A DNA stretch of 64,000 nt from contig CAXHEX010000022.1 of the NCBI GenBank assembly GCA_964016105.1, positions 26,647-90,646 of the forward strand, given 5' to 3'. Position 1 is the first letter of the stretch; the number at the start of each line of letters is the position of its first letter. The notes under the pieces were generated by a model. It saw nothing but the letters and a program-made list of their open reading frames with translations, was not told the DNA's origin and ran no database searches. Of the stretch, positions 44,001-52,958 are shown in pieces. Origin of the DNA: Ketobacter sp964016105. Its GTDB lineage: Bacteria; Pseudomonadota; Gammaproteobacteria; Pseudomonadales; Ketobacteraceae. Made by a program: the position numbers and the translations under genes.

Positions 44001-46983
44001 TATTACTGATATGCATTGCCTTGGCTGGTTCGATCTGTTGCGGTTCGATTGACCCCTCTTGGGGCGCTTTGGTCGGTTCGCTGGCAGGCTCGCTTTGCTG
44101 TGGTCGGCCAAAGGCGCTTCCAGCGCGATTGATTCGTTTCAATGATCCCGGCGTAAAATAATGTCTGCCATGCAGTCGAGCGGTAACACCGGACTTGCCT
44201 TTACTGGCATCCGTGTACGGTTCTGCTTCATAGGGATCACATGCCAGATTGATGCCACAAAGTTTCAGCTGCACCATGGCGTCGAGCAGCTGCCCAACGG
44301 CATCTTTCCCAGGGGACGGGTTCAGGGTAATAAATTCTGCATCTCTTGCCTTCAATGTGGCTTTAGCGAAATTGGTGAGGATTCCTTTAGGACCAATTTC
44401 AACAAACAGACGACCGCCATCATCGTATGCGCGTTCAATATTTTGCTGGAATAACACCTCGCCCCGTAGATGCTGAGTCAGGGCGTCGGTCCAGTCTATG
44501 TTTTCAGGTTCATATAGATTACCGGTTAGGTTTGAATAGACCGGTATTTGCAAAGCGGAAAATTCGGTACTGGCAATGGTTTTTGCAAAGTGGGCCTTGG
44601 CGTCATTCATGTGGCTGGAGTGGAAGGCTCCGGACACGGGCAATTGCACACACTTAATGCCTTCGCTATTGAGTTGCGCCTCTAGTTTGGCGATAGACTC
44701 GGTGGCTCCCGACACCACTTTTTGCTCAGGGGAATTGCAGTTGGCAACTTGAATACCACCAATGGACTTTAATGTGTCCTGCAGATTGCCAGGGGGGTTG
44801 GCCACTGCCAGCATGGCACCGGGGTCTCCGGCTTCGTTGCGCGAATTTTGCATGCCATGACCCCTACTGATGCTGAGCCGGTAGAGATCGTCGGTTGTTA
44901 TGGCGCCCGCTGCCCATAGGGCTGTGAGTTCCCCGAAGCTATGACCCAGGGCCAGGTCTGGTGTGAATCCCATTTTATGGAGTAGTTGATAGGATCCCAC
45001 ACAAAACGCTGCCAAAGCAGGCTGTACATATTCGGTTCTGTTTAGCCGCAACGCATTTTCTGATTTGAGTTTATGGTCTGTGCCAGTGGGAAAAAGAATA
45101 CTGCTCAGTGGCAGTTTATGCTCCCTTTCCAGCAGTTGATCAACTCTGGTAAAGGCTTCCCGAGCTTCTGGAAAGTTCAATGCTAGAGTTTTGCCCATCT
45201 CGCTGTACTGCGCTCCCTGGCCAGAAAACATGGCCACGACCTTTGCCGTTTTAGGAAGCGCGCTGGTTCGATAGTGTATGCCGTTGGGCAGGTGCCAGTT
45301 TTGTTGTGAGTCCGAGCTTAGTTTTGCCCCAGCTTTTGTCAGTTTGTCTGCGGCCTCTTGCTTGGTGGTCGCCACAAAGCCTATGCGGCAATGGGAAGGC
45401 GACAGCTCCTCACCGTTGTAGGGCTTGATGACATCACCCAGGGGGTCAAACTCCCCAAGCTTGTTTACTTCATCCAGTAGGGTGCTGATTTTTTGTTCCA
45501 ATGCCCTAGGATTCTCTGCTGACAGTATAAATTGAATGGGTAGTTGATTAGTTCGCCGCCACTGGCTGCATTCAGCCGCTGGGGGTTCTTCTAAAATAAG
45601 GTGATAATTGATACCACCAAAGCCAAATGAGCTGATTGCCGCAGATCGATTGTGGTTACCCTTCGGTGTCCAGGGTACGGTTTTTGTACTGAGATAGAAC
45701 GGGCTGTTTTCTAGCCCGAAATCTGGATTGGGCTCAGTTACGTTGATGGTGGGCGGTATGACTTTGTGGTGCAGAGCCAGAGCAACTTTGATAATGGATG
45801 CGGCACCGGCGGCCTGGGTAGTGTGGCCAATCTGAGATTTAATGCTGCCCAGGGGAATGGAATTTTGTTCCAGTTCATGGGCCTCAAAGAATTCTTTTAA
45901 CGCGCTGACTTCGCAATGGTCACCCACCGGAGTGCCGGTGCCATGTCCCTCAATCAGGCCGATGTGCTCTGGGCGAACGTTAGACTCTTTATAGGCTCTT
46001 TCTATGGCCAGTAGTTGGCCTTCCTTTCTTGGTGCATAAATACTTTTAGCTTTTCCATCAGAAGAACTGCCCAAGCCTGCAATAACAGAATAGATTTTCC
46101 GCCCCTGTGCCACTGCGTCTTCCAGCCGCATTAGCATCATCATACCGATACCGTCGCCCACCAACATGCCATCGGCACTCTTGTCGTAAGGACGTATTTC
46201 ATTTTTTAGGGACAGTGCGGGTGTTTTTGAGAAAGAAAGGTAACTTAAAGGGTCGTTGGAAACGTTGACACCACCGGTTAGTATTTGATCGCATTGGCCG
46301 CTACGCAGTTCATGAATGGCCTGCATAATAGCGCATATGCTACTGGCGCAAGCTGCGTCAACGGTGAAATTAGGACCCCCAAAGTCAAAACGGTTAACGA
46401 TGCGACCGGATACGATATTGGTTAGAAATCCCGGAAAGGAATTCTCATTCCAATCAATGTAGCCTTCCTGTATATCCCCCACCACATTGCTAATGACGGA
46501 CTCGTCCACACCATGTTTCCGCAGCACATCCTGCATGCGTTTGGGTAAGGTAATTCTTTCTCGAAGAGGAAAGGCCGTGCCACCGAGGTTTGCACCTAAA
46601 ATGACTCCGGTGCGAGATTTGTCTATATGGAGTGCACTATCCCCGAGCATTTTTGCGTCAACGAGAGTGTCTTTGGCAACCTTAAGCGCTAGCAGTTGGT
46701 TGAAGCTGATGGATTCCAGTACGTTGGGCGGTATGCCGAATTCCAGGCAGTTGAATTCAACTGCGGGTAGGAAGCCGCCACGCTTGCAGTAAGTTTTATC
46801 TCGGGCAAACGGGTCTGAGTCATAATAGTCTTCAAAGGCCCAGAAATCTTGCGGTACCTCTTCAATACAATCTTTGCTAGATAAAATGTTTTGCCAATAT
46901 TCTGAGAGTGAAGCGCTACCCGGGAAAAGCGCTCCCATCCCTACGATTGCAATCTTATCCGACTCATAGCTACATTTTTTCAT
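41065..46983 (-). CDS. pfaA: PfaA-like synthase: KS-MAT-ACP-ACP-KR
   Basis: A 1972-residue multidomain protein and first gene of the operon. KS at 1-465 has C212, H347 and H387. Malonyl-type AT at about 580-900 has GQGAQ (588-592), GHSFGE (S682) and FHS (H788). A Gln/His-rich helical linker (about 1035-1130) and a Pro/Ala-rich stretch lead to two ACPs with pantetheine serines S1232 and S1349 in DLGIDSIKR/DLGVDSIKR. The KR has a structural half from about 1430, a nucleotide motif SGGGRGVTA at 1689 and Y1877. PUFA synthases usually carry four to nine tandem ACPs, so two is low. No phosphopantetheinyl transferase gene is in the window. Confidence 0.93.
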   Translation of the reverse strand: MKKCSYESDKIAIVGMGALFPGSASLSEYWQNILSSKDCIEEVPQDFWAFEDYYDSDPFARDKTYCKRGGFLPAVEFNCLEFGIPPNVLESISFNQLLALKVAKDTLVDAKMLGDSALHIDKSRTGVILGANLGGTAFPLRERITLPKRMQDVLRKHGVDESVISNVVGDIQEGYIDWNENSFPGFLTNIVSGRIVNRFDFGGPNFTVDAACASSICAIMQAIHELRSGQCDQILTGGVNVSNDPLSYLSFSKTPALSLKNEIRPYDKSADGMLVGDGIGMMMLMRLEDAVAQGRKIYSVIAGLGSSSDGKAKSIYAPRKEGQLLAIERAYKESNVRPEHIGLIEGHGTGTPVGDHCEVSALKEFFEAHELEQNSIPLGSIKSQIGHTTQAAGAASIIKVALALHHKVIPPTINVTEPNPDFGLENSPFYLSTKTVPWTPKGNHNRSAAISSFGFGGINYHLILEEPPAAECSQWRRTNQLPIQFILSAENPRALEQKISTLLDEVNKLGEFDPLGDVIKPYNGEELSPSHCRIGFVATTKQEAADKLTKAGAKLSSDSQQNWHLPNGIHYRTSALPKTAKVVAMFSGQGAQYSEMGKTLALNFPEAREAFTRVDQLLEREHKLPLSSILFPTGTDHKLKSENALRLNRTEYVQPALAAFCVGSYQLLHKMGFTPDLALGHSFGELTALWAAGAITTDDLYRLSISRGHGMQNSRNEAGDPGAMLAVANPPGNLQDTLKSIGGIQVANCNSPEQKVVSGATESIAKLEAQLNSEGIKCVQLPVSGAFHSSHMNDAKAHFAKTIASTEFSALQIPVYSNLTGNLYEPENIDWTDALTQHLRGEVLFQQNIERAYDDGGRLFVEIGPKGILTNFAKATLKARDAEFITLNPSPGKDAVGQLLDAMVQLKLCGINLACDPYEAEPYTDASKGKSGVTARLHGRHYFTPGSLKRINRAGSAFGRPQQSEPASEPTKAPQEGSIEPQQIEPAKAMHISNKEMNVGHQATVKTTANAEQAVSSNQTASIPPQTTTAPTLALNDILQCQAANSQVQNSFYQTQSHQLSVLEKLLHHQQSVLEQVSNNGGASEQIGLQQAQAFDSLCQHNQNLFASHEAFLNSQNAILSRLLGQQSTPLPLNTNQVSAVPMIQPPAIEIAPPASAAPVESVATPTPAVAPPQPQTASNVVSMAPETQAAQVFDEALFSGTLLGVVSEATGYPEDVIDQDMDLEADLGIDSIKRVEIFSSLNEKFPGYGDQIEVAELATLTTLKEITQYFSNIANSLSSTSATPASASVSEINAAQTQTQGTSSTPGDGITVEEFSKLLVETLVNATGYPADVIDFDMDLEADLGVDSIKRVEMFAALQDEYADSIKDVDPAELMELKTIQQIIDYFSSQHLNNAAPQGNHEETNLEPEEKKKSSPELKRNGTAIKYGIELSRCTVPEAKAPLNYEGHHILLTEDNWGTGDALYQWFKTTGAQVTLLRFSEFSTTSPRPTNADASDIVTFSLKELNDQSLGEWVRAITTARGKITGFIHNNPVIDGSEEAKDYLADDEFELVRVIYFLSKHLKLSLSESAPKSNEHFYLITTKMNGAIGLGHEHAHSTVQGGYCGLVKSLKMETPDLFCRCIDIAPGLNQSDCMDIIKQELGDKESSFLEVGRPSTNSRLIIQKHLMDTTTQSPQEAQPDQNSVFLVSGGGRGVTARCIERLASEYQCKFIILGRTPLGPPEPDWAVNHNDETGLRKALVQQAKSQGKKIVPVEIDKTVKQLLTQRELKQTLSDIEQLGGTAVYISEDITNTKAITKKVEEAVKTLGPINGLIHGAGNIADKLLEYKAEYDFELVFGTKVRSLRTLLACTQPEQLQHLILFSSISGFYGQFGQSDYSLSNEILNKFALQMGRSNNSCNVKSINWGPWDGGMVSPSLKNVYRKFNVQVMPIEEGVQFFMDEFTHQDADVKQMLVCPKNIDEVRQNLASQPVF

Positions 46984-47642
46984 AGTCCCTCTTTAACTAC
47001 ACATCTATTGTAATAGGTCGTGTAGTAGCACTTCTCAGCACCAAACCCCGATCGTTTGTTTACTTTTCGTTTTCCCTTAGGCGTCTGAAAACAAAAACGT
47101 TCAGACTGCGAGCTTAAAAAATAGGGTGTTTAATTAACGGGTGTTTCCCCAATATTTATTCTGCTAGCGGCATTAGGAAACCATGTTTTTAACAAAAGCT
47201 GAAATGATTTTCGCCAAAATTGTGTTGTAAAAATGTATACGCACATGAGGGTAATAAACGCGGTGACGACAGTCGGTGAATTGGTGTCCACGTTTTGTTT
47301 ACAGCGTTCTCAATTATATTGATGAGCTCATCTCTGTAACTTTGTCAGGCTCTTTGCTGGGAATGTTAAATAGAATGATATTTGCAATGCCATTGTCATA
47401 ATCGTTTTATAAGAGGCTTTGCAAATTTTTATTTGCTGTCCCACTTGGTAAGGAATTTTATAATTGCAAACCGCTAGATCTAAACATAAATTACTTTTTC
47501 CGTAAGCTGAGTTTCTAAAATATAAAAATATTAGATACTATGGTTTGCGTGAATTCGGTCGAAGCTTTAAAGCTTATAGGGCGTTAAGTTTTTATTTGGT
47601 TTTCGTGTAAGTAAGAAAAATATTTTGACAGGGAGTGGGATT
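46984..47642. other. 659-nt AT-rich divergent promoter region
   Basis: The region lies between the synthase operon (minus) and the hydrolase/adenylation pair (plus). It is markedly more AT-rich than its surroundings and contains no gene longer than about 16 codons. A 6-bp inverted repeat, GTCTGA (47083-47088) and TCAGAC (47101-47106), lies about 100 nt upstream of the synthase start. No known operator was recognised. Confidence 0.5.
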
Positions 47643-48515
47643 GTGCAATCGAATAGTGTGAGCAGCAGCTTTAATACACCGTTAACGTATCAAAAATCCG
47701 GTTCTGGTCCGGCGCTGATTTTGGTAAATGCCTATGGAACGGAAACCAAACTATGGGAAGGGGTGATTGCCGATCTGGAATCTAAATACACCGTGTTGGT
47801 GTGGGAGCTGAGAGGTATGGATGATGCCCACAAGCCCAGTGATGATTTTCTTTTCAACGTTGATCAACATGCACAAGACCTGGGTAGCATCATGGACGCA
47901 GAAGGGCTGGAATCTGCTCATTTGGTAGCCTGGTGCAGTGGTGCAAAAGTCGTGCTGGAATTTCAGGCCAAGCATCCTGAACGCTGCAAATCATTGGTAC
48001 TTATTTCCGGTAATTTTTCGCCCTTCGGCCCCAAGCCTGATTGTCAGACAGAATGGGATAAAAATATGTTGGCCGCCACGGATCTTTATCAAGTGAATCC
48101 TGCAGCACGGCCTTTTTTCTATGATGCCATTAATACCGCCATTGAAGCGTTAATGCGGGGTGAGACGGAAGTGAAGGGAGGCCGTTTTGGCCTGTTGAAA
48201 ATGGTAAGTCCAAAATACATCGAAATGTTGATGAAGCCCATGTTTAATGAAGTGTCCATGGGGAATTATCTGCAGATGATTAATGCCTATTACAAATACG
48301 ATATCACGCCCTTGTTGGATGGGGTGGAAAAGCCGGTGTGTTTAATTTGGTCTGAAAGTGATCACATATCACACCCGGAACAATCGAAAATGGTTGCCGA
48401 GTTACTGGCAAACGCGGAGAGCGTAGTCATTCCCGATTCAAATCACTATATGGTGATTGAGAAGCCGGGTTTGATAGCGGAGCACATTGATCAATTTGCT
48501 GCTGCTCACAACTAA
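47643..48515 (+). CDS. Alpha/beta hydrolase with a cysteine nucleophile
   Basis: A protein of about 290 residues with the alpha/beta hydrolase fold (LILVNAYGTETKLW, VLVWELRGMDDAHKPSD). At the nucleophile elbow, where serine is usual (G-W-S-x-G), the sequence is AWCSGA, placing Cys98 as nucleophile; the acid is in SESDHISHP and the histidine in DSNHYMV. Cysteine nucleophiles occur in dienelactone hydrolase and in some thioesterases. The GTG at 47643 with GGGAG at 47631-47635 is preferred over a TTG at 47625. The adenylation-carrier gene follows 35 nt downstream, so a release or proofreading role for that carrier is plausible. Confidence 0.82.
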   Translation: MQSNSVSSSFNTPLTYQKSGSGPALILVNAYGTETKLWEGVIADLESKYTVLVWELRGMDDAHKPSDDFLFNVDQHAQDLGSIMDAEGLESAHLVAWCSGAKVVLEFQAKHPERCKSLVLISGNFSPFGPKPDCQTEWDKNMLAATDLYQVNPAARPFFYDAINTAIEALMRGETEVKGGRFGLLKMVSPKYIEMLMKPMFNEVSMGNYLQMINAYYKYDITPLLDGVEKPVCLIWSESDHISHPEQSKMVAELLANAESVVIPDSNHYMVIEKPGLIAEHIDQFAAAHN

Positions 48516-48550
48516 GCAGATTTAGTCTGCGGCTGCAGGAGGAGCGTGAC

Positions 48551-50380
48551 GTGTCTGGAACCCTGTTACAACACATAGACAATCACATTGATGGTTGGCG
48601 GCAGAACACAGCCTTGGTCGATGGCAACACTCGGTTGACATATGAGCAGCTGCAAACCGCCAGTTATTGGGTCTCAGAGCGGCTGCAACAGTCGGGCGTT
48701 GCCCAGGGGAGCCGCATTGGGTTGCTCATGCCCAGAGGGGCAGTGATTGTTGTTTCTATGGTTGGTGTTATGCGATCAGGATGCAGCTACGTGCCCATGG
48801 ATGCCACTCAACCAGCGGCGAGACTGGAGTCTATTCTTGAGCAGGCTGGTATCGAGTTTGTATTGGTGCAGAGTATCTCTGATAAGTTACCGGATACCAT
48901 TAAACAAATTGTACTGCCAGACGTGGATTTCGATGCATTGGAAACCCTGGCGCCCCAAATCGGAGATATTAAACACTCAAGCCCAGTTATTGATCCAGGG
49001 GCCGAGGTCTATTGTATTTTTACCTCAGGCACCACAGGTAAGCCCAAGGGTGTGCGCATTTCCCACAGTAACGTGGTGCGTTTGTTTCAAGTGAGCCAGC
49101 CGTTATTTGATTTCTCCCCTAATGATCGCTTCTGTTTGTTTCATTCTCCCTGCTTTGACGTGTCCGTTTGGGAAATATTTGCCTGCTTTTACCATGGGGC
49201 GACCCTTTACATTGTTCCCGATGCAACGTGCCGAGATACCCAGGAATTCCACGGCTTCCTTGAACGCAATGCCATCACGGTTCTTAACCAGACTCCGTCC
49301 TCTTTTTACCAGCTGGATGCGGTTGATCGCAGCTTGGCAAAAGAGGGCGAACTCGCTTTACGACACGTTATATTTGCAGGCGAAAAGCTCACACCTTCTA
49401 AATTATCAGATTGGGTAGTGCGGCACCCTCTGGATCAAACGGCGCTGGCCAATATGTATGGCCCCACAGAAATTACGGTTTACGCCACGTTTAAGCAGTT
49501 GCTTGAGTCTGATATTGAAAAGCCCGAGAGCAATATTGGTACAGGATTATCAGACTTGGATCTTGTACTGCTGGATGAAGAAGGTAATGCCATTGTCGGC
49601 GAAGGGGTGGGGGAGTTACTGATTGTTGGGCCAGGAGTTGGCTTTGGCTACATTGGTAATGAGGCACTTAATTTAGAACGTTTTATCCAGTTTCCCTACC
49701 GCAATGGCGAAAGTGCTCGCGCCTATCGCACCGGTGATCAGGTGCAAAGGTTAGGCAACGGTGAGTTGTTGTATTTGGGTCGTAAAGACAGGCAGGTGAA
49801 GGTCCGGGGTTATCGGGTTGAGCTTTCAGAGATTGAAGTGGCGCTGACTCAGTTGGACATAATTAAAGATTGCATTGCCGTTGTGCGGGATATAGAAGAC
49901 GGCGATTCGCGAATTGTCGCTTTTGTGGTTCCCTCGGCTGAGGATGGCATGTCTGTAGATACAACCGTTCTGCAATCCAGCCTGGAGAACATGCTGCCCC
50001 TTTACATGATTCCTTCCACCATTCAAGTGATTGCTGAAATGCCCCTTAATCGCAATCACAAAGCGGATACCGGTGCATTGATCCGGCTGTTGGACTCAAA
50101 TGTAGCCTATCTGGAAACTCAGCAGGATTTTGCCAATGATGTGGAGCAGCAATTGTTCGAAATTTGGCGCGGTCTACTGAAGACCAATAAGTTTAATCGC
50201 CTCACTCAATTTGAAGATGTGGGGGGTAACTCACTGTTGACTGTTCACCTGCTGGTTGAAGTGCAGGCGCGCTGGGGGGTGTCAATTCGGCTGCGCCAAT
50301 TAGCAGAAGATTTTTCCATTGCCAGCATTGCGGCCATTGTTTTCAATCATCTAAGTTCCTCTGAGTCCGTTTCTGAATAG
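48551..50380 (+). CDS. Stand-alone NRPS module: adenylation plus peptidyl carrier domains
   Basis: A 609-residue protein with an adenylation domain at about 1-510 and a carrier domain at about 535-600. Core motifs: FTSGTTGKPKGV (A3), CFDVSVWE (A4, with Asp203, the amino-group ligand, implying an amino acid substrate), MYGPTEITVYAT (A5), YRTGDQV (A7), GRKDRQVKVRGYRVEL (A8) and NRNHKADTGAL (A10 lysine). The carrier serine is S561 in DVGGNSL. There is no condensation or thioesterase domain. By hand alignment the pocket residues read D-V-W-N-I-A-M-V-Y-K, closest to the threonine code I remember. GTG start with a strong GGAGGAG site. Confidence 0.88.
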   Translation: MSGTLLQHIDNHIDGWRQNTALVDGNTRLTYEQLQTASYWVSERLQQSGVAQGSRIGLLMPRGAVIVVSMVGVMRSGCSYVPMDATQPAARLESILEQAGIEFVLVQSISDKLPDTIKQIVLPDVDFDALETLAPQIGDIKHSSPVIDPGAEVYCIFTSGTTGKPKGVRISHSNVVRLFQVSQPLFDFSPNDRFCLFHSPCFDVSVWEIFACFYHGATLYIVPDATCRDTQEFHGFLERNAITVLNQTPSSFYQLDAVDRSLAKEGELALRHVIFAGEKLTPSKLSDWVVRHPLDQTALANMYGPTEITVYATFKQLLESDIEKPESNIGTGLSDLDLVLLDEEGNAIVGEGVGELLIVGPGVGFGYIGNEALNLERFIQFPYRNGESARAYRTGDQVQRLGNGELLYLGRKDRQVKVRGYRVELSEIEVALTQLDIIKDCIAVVRDIEDGDSRIVAFVVPSAEDGMSVDTTVLQSSLENMLPLYMIPSTIQVIAEMPLNRNHKADTGALIRLLDSNVAYLETQQDFANDVEQQLFEIWRGLLKTNKFNRLTQFEDVGGNSLLTVHLLVEVQARWGVSIRLRQLAEDFSIASIAAIVFNHLSSSESVSE

Positions 50381-50400
50381 CCCCTATATCCCTGGGGCTA
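50378..50400 (+). terminator. Hairpin after the adenylation gene, weak terminator
   Basis: Stem TAGCCCC (50378-50384) / GGGGCTA (50394-50400) with a 9-nt loop begins at the stop codon itself. No T tract follows, so termination is uncertain. Confidence 0.35.
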
Positions 50401-50504
50401 TCCCTCATCGGGGACCACTTGTCACTTGAGAATGTAAAAAAAACTTGGCGAGATCCCCCATTTCGGTCAGTATCCTAGCTCTATGATCGACTAAGGGGCA
50501 CCCG

Positions 50505-51821
50505 GTGAAGCTAGAACAATACCAACAGATCTTCAGTGATGGATTAAGTAAGACAACCACTGTGTTGATGCAAACGGAAACCTATGCCCAGCTCGCCTTG
50601 GTGCTCATTATCTATGGTATTACTTTCGTTGCGTCCAATCGTATCCGCAAGTTTGTGCCTCTATTTTCTCCCGCGCCGAAAACAGAGCCACCCAACCCGT
50701 TGCGCAAGTTTTTTGGTGGTTTGCAAACCCTGATTTTCCCCCTACTCAGTATATTGGTATTGAGTTTTGCTGTGGAAATCAGCAGTAAAACCCTGGGTGC
50801 TTCCTGGCTGGTTCGCACGGCGTTGATTGTGGCCATGTTACTGGTGTACAGCACCATAATCAGCGACTACGTTAAAAATGACTTTATCGCGTTTATTTTG
50901 CGATGGGTGGGGATGCCGCTGCTATTCCTGCGTATGGTGGAGTGGCTGGATCCCATCATCGAGATACTGGAGTCCATGCAAGTGACCGTGGGCAATATTA
51001 AGCTATCGGCTTACGGTATCCTTCGAGTCGCTCTATTTGGATCCATTCTGTTCTGGCTTGGGCGAGTGTCCAGCAATACCGGGCAAGAGATAATTCGGCG
51101 CCAACAAAAATTGGATTTTAGAACCAAAGAAGTGGCAGCAAAGCTGCTTGAAGTGGCGATTTTTGTCATTATCTTTCTGCTTATATTGCAGGTGATGGGA
51201 ATAAACATCACTGCCTTAGCGGTATTTGGTGGTGCTTTGGGTGTGGGGCTCGGTTTTGGTTTGCAAGCCATCGCGTCCAATTTTATTTCTGGCATTATCA
51301 TTCTTTTAGATCGGTCGATTTCTGTAGATGATTACATTGAGTTGGAAGATGGCCGCACCGGGTTCGTGCGTGAATTAGCCCTGCGTTATACCACCTTGGA
51401 AACCTATGATGGCAAGGACATCATGGTGCCCAACGAAAAGTTCGTCACCGAGAGTTTTACCAACTGGACCCATAAGAATAAAAAGCAAAGGTATCGTGTG
51501 GACTTTTCCGTGGCTTATGACTCGGACATAAGAAAATTGGTTGAGATCATAAAAGATACCGTTGCTACCCACGAACAAGTTATTAGTGGTGATGACGTGC
51601 CAATAGAAGAACGGCCAGACTGTGAGATAGACAGCTTTGGCGATTCCGGTGTTAATATGTTCGTGGAGTTCTGGATGTATGGAATTGACGATGGTAGGAA
51701 CCGAGTGGGAGGCGATTTGCTACTGATGATTTTTGAAGCCATGCGTGATAATGGTTTTGTGATTCCCTTTCCTCAAAGAGAGATTCGAGTGCTTAACGAG
51801 GAGAGTGGCAAATTCCAGTAG
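50505..51821 (+). CDS. MscS-family mechanosensitive channel
   Basis: A 438-residue protein with about five membrane helices in the N-terminal half and the pore helix rich in Gly/Ala, FGGALGVGLGFGLQAIASNF, then the MscS beta domain (DRSISVDDYIEL, VPNEKFVTESFTNW). MscS channels release solutes on hypo-osmotic shock. GTG start at 50505, with AAGGGG about 9 nt upstream. It is longer than E. coli MscS (286) because of additional N-terminal helices. Confidence 0.92.
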   Translation: MKLEQYQQIFSDGLSKTTTVLMQTETYAQLALVLIIYGITFVASNRIRKFVPLFSPAPKTEPPNPLRKFFGGLQTLIFPLLSILVLSFAVEISSKTLGASWLVRTALIVAMLLVYSTIISDYVKNDFIAFILRWVGMPLLFLRMVEWLDPIIEILESMQVTVGNIKLSAYGILRVALFGSILFWLGRVSSNTGQEIIRRQQKLDFRTKEVAAKLLEVAIFVIIFLLILQVMGINITALAVFGGALGVGLGFGLQAIASNFISGIIILLDRSISVDDYIELEDGRTGFVRELALRYTTLETYDGKDIMVPNEKFVTESFTNWTHKNKKQRYRVDFSVAYDSDIRKLVEIIKDTVATHEQVISGDDVPIEERPDCEIDSFGDSGVNMFVEFWMYGIDDGRNRVGGDLLLMIFEAMRDNGFVIPFPQREIRVLNEESGKFQ

Positions 51822-51839
51822 CGTCCATAATGTTCATGG

Positions 51840-52958
51840 TCAGATTGCTGCGGTACCTAGATTATCTGCTTCGGTGGAGATGTACTTAACAACGCAATTT
51901 TTTCCCATGGCTTTGGCCTGATATAAAGCTTTATCTGCATTAAGGAATAATCGATCGGCATCAGGGCAGTTTTCATCAACACATGATAGGCCAATACTGC
52001 AACTAACGCCCATAGCTTGCGGTATTCGCATCACGCTTATGCGCTCAATGTCTAAGCATATTTTTTGTAGCGCTTTCATGGCTGATTCAGAATCTGTTTC
52101 TGGAAATAGGACACAAAATTCGTCGCCACCTATGCGAGCCACAATATCCGAATTACGTACGCATTGGGAGATGGTGTCAGCAATGTTTTTTAGAACCTTG
52201 TCTCCCACCACATGTCCATAGGTGTCGTTGATCGTTTTAAAATGATCGGTATCGATCATAGCTAAAGAAAGTGGATGCTTATATCGTTTTGAGCGGGAAA
52301 ATTCCTGATCGAGCCTCTCGTTGAATTTACGTCGATTGTAGCTGCCTGTTAAGGGGTCTTGTTCAGCCAGGTGCTGTAACTGTTGGCGGGCGGCCTCCAG
52401 TTCCATAAGCCTGTGTTGCTCCGATTTCCTCGCTTCAAGTAGATCAAGTTTCGCTTTTCCCATTTCACCAACAACCTGAGCCAGGCTCACCAAGAAATTC
52501 ATGATTTTTTTTATTTCTTGTTCGCTGAAAGTGGGTACTTGTTGCAGCGCGTCCAAATAGGGAATCAACTCATAGCCCAAGTCTTTACCTTGTTTGATGA
52601 ATTGATTCTGATCCGGTGGTTCAAAAAAGAATTGGCCAGTGAATAAATTGCCAAGGTGTTCTCCCCCCACCATCACAGGCACAGCTACATCCACCAAGCC
52701 ATTTTTACAGCAGTAAACGTTATAGCGGTGTCCTTGGCTTAGCTGTTTTGCCAATTCAGTATCGCTTTCTGTACAGCGTTGCGACGATGTAGGGTGCACC
52801 CTGTGGAATTCGGTGCAGATTTTCTGCCAACCGGTTTTAACGTGAATATTGCCATCAAGGTCAAGCAGTGCGGTCACCACTCCGTTGGTTTCGGTGTAAT
52901 TTTCCAGTAGCGTTGTAAGGCTGGGGATGTCAAAAATATCAGTGAAGGAATAGTCCAT
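51840..52958 (-). CDS. Diguanylate cyclase with PocR sensory domain
   Basis: A 372-residue protein. Residues about 5-165 form a PocR-like ligand-binding domain with conserved cysteines (RVHPTSSQRCTESD, YNVYCCKNGLVDVAVPV), a coiled-coil linker at about 170-200, and a GGDEF domain from about 205. The active site is an intact RIGGDEF, and RNSD five residues before GGDEF is a complete inhibitory I-site. It should make cyclic di-GMP with product inhibition. No membrane segment, so cytoplasmic. Convergent with the MscS gene. Confidence 0.92.
   Translation of the reverse strand: MDYSFTDIFDIPSLTTLLENYTETNGVVTALLDLDGNIHVKTGWQKICTEFHRVHPTSSQRCTESDTELAKQLSQGHRYNVYCCKNGLVDVAVPVMVGGEHLGNLFTGQFFFEPPDQNQFIKQGKDLGYELIPYLDALQQVPTFSEQEIKKIMNFLVSLAQVVGEMGKAKLDLLEARKSEQHRLMELEAARQQLQHLAEQDPLTGSYNRRKFNERLDQEFSRSKRYKHPLSLAMIDTDHFKTINDTYGHVVGDKVLKNIADTISQCVRNSDIVARIGGDEFCVLFPETDSESAMKALQKICLDIERISVMRIPQAMGVSCSIGLSCVDENCPDADRLFLNADKALYQAKAMGKNCVVKYISTEADNLGTAAI

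Noticed and set aside
29309..46983. Standard EPA or DHA synthase (pfaABCD)
   Set aside because: No pfaB, two ACPs only, an extra KS-CLF, AT inside the PfaC-like protein, and unexpected tailoring genes.
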